64,000 bases of DNA, from contig NC_133666.1 in NCBI RefSeq assembly GCF_037893015.1, positions 655,056,869 to 655,120,868 of the forward strand, in the 5' to 3' direction. Origin of the DNA: Macrotis lagotis (taxonomy: Eukaryota > Chordata > Mammalia > Peramelemorphia > Peramelidae). The notes below the pieces were generated by a model, which had not been told where the DNA came from, did no database searches, and was given only the letters and a program-made list of their open reading frames with translations. Positions within the stretch are counted from its first letter, which is position 1. Every line of letters starts with the position of its first letter. Shown in pieces: positions 57,000 to 64,000 of the stretch. The translations under genes and the position numbers were made by a program.

Positions 57000-57790
57000 A
57001 ACAGTTGCTTTCCATGGCTAGTCTTGATTAGAGCATATGGGTGTTTCATTTTTCCACCTTTGTTCCTGCTGTTGAATTAATCTATCCCTCCCCACTCTGG
57101 AAAAAAATAAAAAATAAATCTATACCTCACTCCTTCATTTGAACAAATAAAAACAAACCAAAAAACAGTCCATAGCTACACTGTTCAGCATAACAAATTC
57201 CCTCAGAAAAGTGTGTCTCTTTCTGTATTTTAAGTTCATCACCTCTCTGTCAAGAGTGAAATATGTATCATCTTCAGGCTTTTGAACTAATGGTTTAACC
57301 ATTGATCAGAACAAAGTTCTAATATCTTTCAAAGCTGTTTTTTCTAAAACGTTATCATTGTATAAATTATTCTCCTAGTTAAGCTCTTTTTGCTCTATAT
57401 CGGTTCAGAAGTCTTCCCAGGGGCAGCTAGGTGGCACAGTGGATAGAGCACCGACTCTGGAGTCAGGAGGACCTGAGTTCAAATTTGACCTCAGACACTA
57501 AATAATTACCTAGATGTATGACCTTGGGCAAACCATTTAACCCCACTGCCTTGCCAAAAATCCCAAAAATCAAACAAGCAGAAGTCTTCCCAGATTTCTC
57601 TGAAACTACCCATTCCATTATTTATTATGGCAAAATATCATTCCATAATATTCATGTACCATATTTTATTCAGTCATTTCCCAGGAAGAGGACAGTAATT
57701 TTCCTCTCCCAAGAACTGCTGTAAATATTTTTGTTCACATAGATCTTTTGCCCTCCTCATTCTGGTTACATCATGTGCTCTTGACTCAGC
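57000..57790 (-). mobile_element. Old L1 3' region, antisense, split by a SINE
   Basis: After removing the SINE, ATTTCTCTGAAACTACCCAT, AATATCATTCCATAATATTC, TTCAGTCATTTCCC and GCTGTAAATATTTTTGTTCA are the complement of ORF2-end blocks of an older subfamily. Confidence 0.65.
57421..57578 (+). mobile_element. tRNA-derived SINE
   Basis: Perfect 15-bp target-site duplication CAGAAGTCTTCCCAG at 57406-57420 and 57579-57593. Confidence 0.95.
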
Positions 57791-58279
57791 TTTCCCATCA
57801 TTTCCCTCTTCTCCCTCCCCCTCCTCAACCCATTGATACAACTCAGCAAAACAACAGCAGGAGTGTTAGGTTCCCCCCTTTCTTCAAATTATCTCAAAGC
57901 CCCTCTCAACTTCCCCTCCCCAACAGAAATTACTAGGAAACTTGGATTGTGCCCAGATAAACAGTATCATGTAGGGGAATTTGGGGGTCAGGGAGAGAGT
58001 GAGATAAATACCAACCACCACCACCACCCAATTCTATCTGAGGTCTCCTCCTTCCCCTCAAATCTGTATGTTCTTGCCTAGCCTACTAGGAAAAATTGGA
58101 GAGATCTGGGAGATACCATAGGAGACTCAGGATGGAGGAATCTACCTCAAATACTACTGACTGGGAAAAAGATCAGGTCTCAGAAAATTCAACACTAACC
58201 TTCAATCTGACCCTAAGCTAATTCTGACTCCAAACATTAATCCTCAGTCTTAACTTAAATCTTAAATGCTAACCTAAAC
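57791..58279. other. No recognised feature
   Basis: A short (CAC)n run lies at about 58014-58031. No supported exon. Confidence 0.4.
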
Positions 58280-59340
58280 AATAAACCTTGACCTATTCTT
58301 GAACATAGTAGGTACCTTATAAATGATGAACTAGTTTTATTAAGAGCATCTTTTAACATCTTTAACCTATTTAGTACCCTGGTTTAAAATCTTGGGCACT
58401 TTTCCTTCTATCTCATTTACTATATTCAGTCAGTTGTCAAATCTTTCCAATTCTATCTCCATAATATATCTTACCATATTCCTCTTTCTCTCTACCCACA
58501 TAGCCACCTCCCTAGAATGCCACTCATTAGCTTTCATTTAAGACAGCCTCCTCATTGTTTCTCATTATTCCTTCTCCCATAGATATTCCACACTGCTGCC
58601 AAGTTGGTCTTAAAATGCAAACCCCACTATGTGATTCCCCTATCCCAGAATCTTCAGGGATTCCCTTGGTCTTTAGAACTATAGCTAAGTAGAATTGTAA
58701 AATTCCTGGAGTCTGGAAAATGAGTCAAATTCTGCCTCAGATTCTTATTAGCTTTATAACCCTTGACAAGTCACATCAACTCTATCTGCTTCAAGTTTCT
58801 TCATCTGTAAAATGGGGGGGGGGGTAAAAATTATATCTACTATCTCCCAGGGTTTCTATGAAGATTAATGGAAAAATATAGATAAGTACATTTAGCTCTA
58901 AATAAATGTTGTCAATTATTATTTAGAATAAAATACAAAGTCATCAACCTGATGAAGTTCCCCACAATCTGATTCCAGTCTGTTTTTCCCATCTCATTTC
59001 ATTTTATCCCCTCCCACACCTTCTGTTCTGGTCCGGCTCACTTAATGGCTCTCTCTCCCTTTTGTCCATCATTCCATTTGTTCATTTTGTGCCCCCCACA
59101 CAGGAGGTCCCTCAGGATGTCTGTATCACCTTCTAATTCCCCAGCTCCAGGATCAATTCTTCCAACATGAGGTTTTTTCCCTCCTGAGTCTTTTATGAAA
59201 AGACTTTGTATGATTGTTAAATTTACTGAATCTGTGTACATGTTGTGTTGCCTTAGAACAGGAGCTCTTTTGAAGGCAAGGATCCTTTTCCTTTTTTGTT
59301 CTTTGCCTTCTCATTGCTTAGCATATTACTTAAGAAATGT
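58280..59340 (+). mobile_element. L2 C-terminal and 3' region, split by a MAR1
   Basis: AGTTGTCAAATCTTTCCAAT, ACACTGCTGCCAAGTTGGTC and GATTCCCCTATCCCAGAATC occur before 58668. After 58920 come AATAAAATACAAAGTCATCA, CCCCACAATCTGATTCCAGT and GAACAGGAGCTCTTTTGAAG. Confidence 0.8.
58668..58920 (+). mobile_element. MAR1-type SINE inserted in L2
   Basis: TGAGTCAAATTCTGCCTCAG and TTCTTCATCTGTAAAATGG, then a G11 run at 58814-58824 and CTCCCAGGGTTTCTATGAAG. Confidence 0.8.
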
Positions 59341-59367
59341 CAGTTTGTAGTCAACAAGCAAGGTGGG

Positions 59368-59539
59368 GGGGGGCAGCTAGGTGGCGTAGTGGATAAAGCA
59401 CCGGCCTTGGAGTCAGGAGTACCCAGGTTCAAATCCGTTCTCAGACACTTAATAATTACCTAGCTGTGGCCTTGGGCAAGCCACTTAACCCCATTTGCCT
59501 TGCAAAAAAAAAAAAAAAAAACCTAAAATTAAAATTAAA
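59368..59539 (+). mobile_element. tRNA-derived SINE
   Basis: 14-bp target-site duplication ACAAGCAAGGTGGG at 59354-59367 and 59540-59553. The duplicated flank continues with an older SINE tail (GTGACCCTGGTCAAGTGACT). Confidence 0.95.
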
Positions 59540-59599
59540 ACAAGCAAGGTGGGTTATGTGACCCTGGTCAAGTGACTTAACCCTATCTGTCTCACCAAA

Positions 59600-60190
59600 A
59601 AACAAAAAAAGTCAACAAGCATTTATTAAACCTCTACTAGGCTACTAGTACTATGCTAAATGCTGCCAAAAGGGCAAAAACAAACGACCAAACAAAAAGC
59701 AGTCTTTGTTTCCAAGGAGCTCACAATATAATGGAGGATAGTTCATAAGTGACTATGTACAAATAATACATAAACAGGGCAAATTGAAGATAATCAACTG
59801 AGGGAAGAGACAAGAATTAAGCGGGATCAAGAAAGGCTTCTTTAAGAAAGTGGGACTTAAGCTGAGACTTGAAGGAAACTGGGGAAGGTGGATGGCAGAG
59901 ATGAAGAGGGAGAGGGGTCCAGGCATGGGACACAGCAAGTAGAATTACCTGGGGTCCAGAGAGGGTGTATCTAATGCTAGGAACTGGAAGACCTTTGTCG
60001 TTGTATCAAATAAAATAAGGGAGGGTGAAAGACTAAGAATACTGTAAAGATAAGAAGGGTAGTGGTCAGTTTTAAAAGTCAAACTGAAAATCTATGGTTC
60101 TGGAGCCAGGAGAGTTCACTGAATTTGGGGGGGGAGGGGAAGGGGGTGACTCATGGACAGACACGCACTTTAAGAAGATGCGGATCATAA
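59600..60190 (+). repeat. Dispersed repeat family X, fragment 3
   Basis: AAGGAGCTCACAATATAATG, GGGACTTAAGCTGAGACTTG and GGGTCCAGGCATGGGACACA. This is the 5'-ward part of the same consensus seen at 44220-45250. Confidence 0.5.
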
Positions 60191-60690
60191 GGTCTTTGCT
60201 GGGTTGAATTAAATTGTTGAATCCTGGTCTTTATTGTGTCCCTAACCTTACCCTTAACAAAGAACCTGCCCCTTATTCACACCCTAACAACAAATGGATT
60301 GCCACTCTTGGGCAGAAGCAAGAGGACTCCTGTTAGGGAAATTGTAGGAAGAAAGTTAAGCAAGGTAACTACTGTGAGACCCTAACACTGATGTGTGTCT
60401 CTAATACTCCTGGCCCTAATAGTAACAGACACAGGAGAAGAACTGAGAAGCAGGGTAAAATTGGGAGGAAAAGAGAATTCGTGTACATTTTTTTACAGTC
60501 ATTACAGATTCTTTTGGGGCTCACGGTCCTATGCCTGAGCATGATGAAGTGAAGAGAAGCAGGGAGGTCACTTTCTGAGAGCCCTGAATTTCCTTCTCTT
60601 TCCTAATTCTGGGGATTTCTAGGAAAGGATAAGTGTAGGAGGAAGAGGTGAAGGAGAAGGAAGGAGAAAAGCCTCATGCTGGCTTCCAGG
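60191..60690. other. No recognised feature
   Basis: Repeat-poor sequence upstream of the candidate first exon. It would include its distal promoter if that exon is real. Confidence 0.35.
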
Positions 60691-60761
60691 CAAAGGCCCC
60701 GCCCTCCCTCTTTTACTCACTCTCCCCACTACAAAACCCGGCTGGAGTCTTCAGAACTCTG
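60691..60761 (+). promoter_or_regulatory. Possible proximal promoter / 5' UTR of the candidate exon
   Basis: Contains AGGCCCCGCCCTCCCTC (Sp1-like) and CTACAAAACCC, with no clear TATA box. Confidence 0.25.
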
Positions 60762-60828
60762 ATGGAGGCCAAGTGGAACGGGAGCTCAGATCAAGTGGAG
60801 TTCAGCAGGATGTCCCCAAGAAGCCAGG
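60762..60828 (+). CDS. Candidate first coding exon, plus strand
   Basis: An ATG in the context ACTCTGATGGAGG opens MEAKWNGSSDQVEFSRMSPR then SQ. It ends with one extra base at a GTGAGG donor (phase 1). Upstream lies a G+C-richer segment with CCCCGCCCTCCC, as expected of an Sp1-type promoter. A KWxGSS string also occurs near the N-terminus of human CLEC4G as I remember it, which is a weak hint only. I found no second exon: the nearest acceptor (after CACCCCCCAG at 60947) reads into a stop after 18 codons. Confidence 0.3.
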
Positions 60829-61089
60829 GTGAGGGCATATGGAGAGGGTGGGGATGGGGTAGGGGACAGGAGGGACTGGGAGTACCGGAGATGACTGATA
60901 GCTAGTGGGGCTGTACCTCCTACCTTCCCTCTCCCCCCACCCCCCAGTGAACTCCAGGCTCTTGCATTCAGTGGACTTTCTAGCACCTGTTGGTTGCCAG
61001 TGATGAGGTGACTGAACTCTGAGGGATGGCATCATTCCAAGACTCATGTTCTCTGACCAGGCTGAGCTTAGGTCAGACCTTCCCTAGCT
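60829..61089. other. Sequence after the candidate exon donor
   Basis: Would be intron if the exon is real. No helix-encoding second exon found. Confidence 0.3.
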
Positions 61090-61255
61090 ACCCCATCTTC
61101 TGATCCTTGGAGATCATCAATTCCAACCTCCGTCACTTGACAGACAAGGAAACTGTGGCATGGGAAAGTTAAGTGATTTGCCCAAGAAATAGTATCTAAG
61201 GCAGAATTCAAAAATCAGGTCTTTCTGACTCCAAGTTCATCTCTCTGTTATAACG
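61090..61255 (-). mobile_element. MIR, antisense
   Basis: GACAAGGAAACTGTGGCATG and TTAAGTGATTTGCCCAAG, then TCTTTCTGACTCCAAG. Confidence 0.75.
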
Positions 61256-61555
61256 CTAGTGATCAGGAAGGTTGTAGAAGAGAGGAAAAGAATAAAGAAT
61301 TCTATCCCTTCTCTGGACCTCAGTTTACTCATTCAGAAAATGAGAGGCTGTTACTAGAATGATCTCTAAGGAGTCCCTAGGATCCTATGAAGAGAACAAA
61401 GGCACTCTAGACATGGGGAGTTAAGCATAGAGAGAATAATTCTGGATTTGGAAAGGGAGCGACAAGGAGGTATATGCTTAGAGAATAGGATCGGGGATAG
61501 GGAAAGACAGGGAAATGAGATCACAAGATCATAGATTTAGGACTGAAAGGATTCT
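61256..61555. other. Short unassigned stretch
   Basis: A MIR-like scrap (CTCAGTTTACTCATTCAGAA) lies near 61318. No exon. Confidence 0.4.
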
Positions 61556-61875
61556 TAAATGTCATCTTTCCAATGAATTCATTTTACAGACAAGTAAACT
61601 GAGACCCATAGAGGCTAAGTATCTTAACAATAAACATTTATATAGGCCATTGAGATTTGCAAAGGTCTTTATAAATATCTCATTTGATCCTCACAACCAC
61701 TTCGTGAGGTAGGTGCTATATTTTTAGCCTCATCTTATAGATTATAAAGCTGAGGTAGACAGAGGTAAAGGGATTGGCCCAGGATCACACCTAAGAAAGA
61801 TGCAGGGGCAGAATTTGAACTCAGGACTTCCTAATTCCTAGTCTGTCACTCTATCCACTAAGCTACCTAGATGAT
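61556..61875 (-). mobile_element. Two MIR-like SINEs, antisense
   Basis: TACAGACAAGTAAACTGAGA marks a partial copy. CATTTGATCCTCACAACCAC to TCTATCCACTAAGCTACCTA marks a near-complete second copy with a tRNA-head complement. Confidence 0.85.
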
Positions 61876-62337
61876 ACAGAGGTGCTGGCACCAGAAATAG
61901 GCACATGGGATAACAGAAAGATAAGGAGAGATATTAAAGGACTTTAGGAATCAGGATAAGAAAAGATGCAGAATATGAGAATAGAATTGAACATGATCAG
62001 AGTATGAGAATGGTGCATGACTGTAATCCTTCCTACTGAGAAGGTGGTAAATAATTTGAGCTTAAGCATTCTGAGAAACAATGGGTCAAGCCATCAGGGG
62101 TCTTGGCTAAGTCCTACACCATTAGCATGAGCCCCAAGTATATAAGGGTCACCAGGCTGCCTAAGGAGGGTCAAACAGGTTTAAGTCAGAAAAAGAGCAG
62201 ATCAAATCTCCCATGTCAATCAGCAATGGGGTTCGACTCATGAGGGGCCACTGCACTTCTAGCTTTGGGTAGGGTAGGGAGAGTCAGTTTCCTTATCCTC
62301 TAAAAAACAACCAAAAATCCCAACCAAAAAAATCCCT
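61876..62337. other. No recognised feature
   Basis: Mixed-composition sequence between the MIR pair and a TG/TA microsatellite. No supported exon. Confidence 0.4.
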
Positions 62338-62425
62338 GTATTTGTGTGTATGTTTGTGTGTATAGATATTCACACATATATACATGTGTGAACATGTATA
62401 TTATGTATACCTGTATATACATACA
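62338..62425. repeat. TG/TA-rich microsatellite
   Basis: Imperfect TGTG and TATA units. Confidence 0.85.
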
Positions 62426-62461
62426 TGATTATGAATAGGGGAATAGATACAGATGATTAGA

Positions 62462-62788
62462 TAGACTTGTGATATGATTGATGTTTCTCCTTCCTTATCA
62501 AAGAAGACCCTAACATTAGGGAAGCAATGTCATGATGAGCATATAAATTGGATTTGAATGAGGAGGGCTGTGCTAAGTCACCAGCCTCACTTTCTCCTCT
62601 GAAGTCATCTGAACCCAGTGACCATATATGAATCGGACAACTGGAGATGGCCTTGGATGCCAGGCAATCAGGGTTAAGTTGTCCTGGTTTGCCCAAGGTC
62701 ACACAGCTAGTAAGTATTTGAGGCCACATTTGAACTCAGGTCATCCCAACTTCAGAGCCAGAGCTCTACCCACTGTGCCATCTAGTTG
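62462..62788 (-). mobile_element. Composite SINE, antisense (copy 2 of 2)
   Basis: Collinear with 8302-8621, sharing CTGTGCTAAGTCACCA, CAACTGGAGATGGCC and the head complement CTACCCACTGTGCCATCTAG. Confidence 0.75.
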
Positions 62789-63370
62789 ATATAGTTATGG
62801 ATAGGAAGATGGGGAGATTTAGATAAGACAGATAGAGGTATGGATGGTTCTAGGAACTAGAGAACAAAAGGACATTCTTAAATACAAAGGGCCACCTTGG
62901 GAGGTAGTGAGTGACCCTTCATAAAAGGTCTCCAAGCAGAGGTGTCAGATAACTGGTATATGATAATAGAGATTCTCATCTGAGTGTGGGTTATATGAAT
63001 TGGCCTCTGTGATCCTTTCTAATTCTAACATTCTGTGATTCAAAAATTCTAATTGTGCAACTAAAGGTGGTTGTGGGTTCAAGTAGGTGGGACCAGAAGC
63101 AGCAGGCAATAAAGAAGTGGGGAAGGGAAAATTATCAGAGCATTTTCAGATTAAGGGCTGAGCAGCCTCAGCTGAGCCTTCCAAACTTTGGAAGGTCCAG
63201 AGCCTAGGCTCCAGGGCTGGGAACAGAAGGTCTGAGGCCGCTCCAGCTCTTTGCCTCAGCCCTGAGCCAATATATGAGGGAATATTAAACAAGGATTAAC
63301 TTGAACTCAAGGGCATGGACCCAAAAGGGCCAAGTTGACAAGGTGATTCATCAGAGAATGAGATTTGATG
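62789..63370. other. No recognised feature
   Basis: 63130-63290 is G+C-richer (GAGGCCGCTCCAGCTCTTTG) without an exon I can support. Confidence 0.35.
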
Positions 63371-63374
63371 TCAG

Positions 63375-63575
63375 CAGTTCTGTTGTTCAGTCATTCTGTC
63401 TCTTTGTAGCCCCATGGGTCTTAAAACACCCTAGGTCTTTCTGTCTTCCATTAGCTCCTGAAGTCTGTCCAAGTTCATGTGTATGATTTTCATGATGCCA
63501 TCTATCCATCTTATTCTCTGCCATCCCCTTTTCTTTTGCCTTCCCTCTTTCTCAACATCAGTGTCTTTCCAAGGG
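63375..63575 (-). mobile_element. BovB-like RTE 3' end, antisense
   Basis: TGTTGTTCAGTCATTCTGTC, CTTTGTAGCCCCATGGGTCT, GTCTGTCCAAGTTCATGTGT and GATGCCATCTATCCATCTTA follow the order of BovB/RTE terminal sequence as known from ruminants and marsupials. Confidence 0.7.
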
Positions 63576-63579
63576 AATC

Positions 63580-63735
63580 AGAGGATTTGGGTTCAAATCT
63601 TACCCCGAGAGATATGGAATTCTTAGATGAGCATGAGCAAGTCATTTTCTTCATCTGTAAACCACATTTGTTTTGTTGTTGTTTTTCTGTATCAAGACAT
63701 AGCACATAGTAGAAGCTTAACAAATTGCTGGACTG
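63580..63735 (+). mobile_element. MIR-like SINE, sense
   Basis: ATTTGGGTTCAAATCTTACC, then ATTTTCTTCATCTGTAAACC and CATAGTAGAAGCTTAACAAA. Confidence 0.7.
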
Positions 63736-64000
63736 AATTCTATCCTGAAGGAACCCTTCTAATGGGCCCTCCCTGGCCTGCCTGCCTCACTCAGGTTCCC
63801 TTCACTTGTCTAAGGAACCCTGAGTCTTGGACTCAAGAGGAAAGAGGCTTGAAGTCAGGACTGCCATGGCCCAAGATGAAGGCCCAGTGCCAGCTTAAGA
63901 CAAAGGACAGGAAGCCAGAGCCTTACTATTCAAAGTTCACTCTGTCTGGACCATGTTTCCTTAAATCCACCCTTCACCTGGCTTCCTCCTCTCTTTTTCC
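63736..64000. other. Window end, no supported exon
   Basis: Repeat-free. An ATG in good context near 63865 opens only ten codons (MAQDEGPVPA). Confidence 0.35.

Overview
The window is vertebrate, almost certainly marsupial, chromosomal DNA. It holds no complete protein-coding gene of the host. The main evidence is repeat content. At least fifteen copies of a tRNA-derived SINE share the head motif CTAGGTGGCGCAGTGGATAG and the body motifs GGAGTCAGGAGTACCTG and CACTTAATAATTACCTAGCT, ending CCTTGCAAAAA. Many marsupial-type L1 3' ends, MAR1/MIR-like CORE-SINEs, long L2 remnants and a BovB-like RTE scrap also occur. The CCTTGCAAAAA tail fits Australian marsupials (for example dasyurids) better than the American opossum, but that is inference from memory.

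Layout. 1-2 kb: two exon-like segments on the minus strand (1927-2007 and 138-224) join in phase and encode a short polar stretch followed by a transmembrane helix, probably part of a type II membrane protein gene that continues off the left edge. 2-9.6 kb: SINEs, an L1 inserted into an L2, and an LTR-like fossil. 10-16.3 kb: two decayed copies of an ORF1-only L1 derivative (HAL1-like), with ordinary L1 3' regions between them. 17-26 kb: an L1 tail, LTR-like fossils, a duplicated segment of about 0.65 kb (second copy split by a small solo LTR), MIRs and an RTE-like repeat. 26.5-31.5 kb: a long array of L2 sequence on the plus strand, with SINEs. 32-34.6 kb: AT microsatellites and old repeats. 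35.2-38.4 kb: the best-preserved element, a HAL1-like retrotransposon with 11-bp target-site duplications, a 5' UTR, a 321-codon ORF1 and no ORF2. Its 3' UTR carries three antisense SINE-derived modules. It sits in an LTR-like fossil followed by a 3 x 131 bp tandem repeat. 40-43.3 kb: old L1 and a GATA/GACA microsatellite. 43.5-51.7 kb: MIR, L2, L1 and SINEs, with a possible TATA promoter and first exon on minus near 47.5 kb. 52-60 kb: L1, L2 and SINE nests. 60.7 kb: a possible first coding exon (22 codons plus splice donor) on plus. 61-64 kb: MIRs and an RTE fragment.

Nothing here forms an operon-like or defence-like system. The most informative biology is the HAL1-like family: three copies with the same ORF1-to-3'UTR order, presumably moved in trans by L1 proteins, and one lineage that has accumulated antisense SINE sequence in its 3' UTR. 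The window also has many long poly-G tracts, up to G22. Family names for repeats rest on recalled consensus features, not on a database search. Boundaries given without target-site duplications are approximate.
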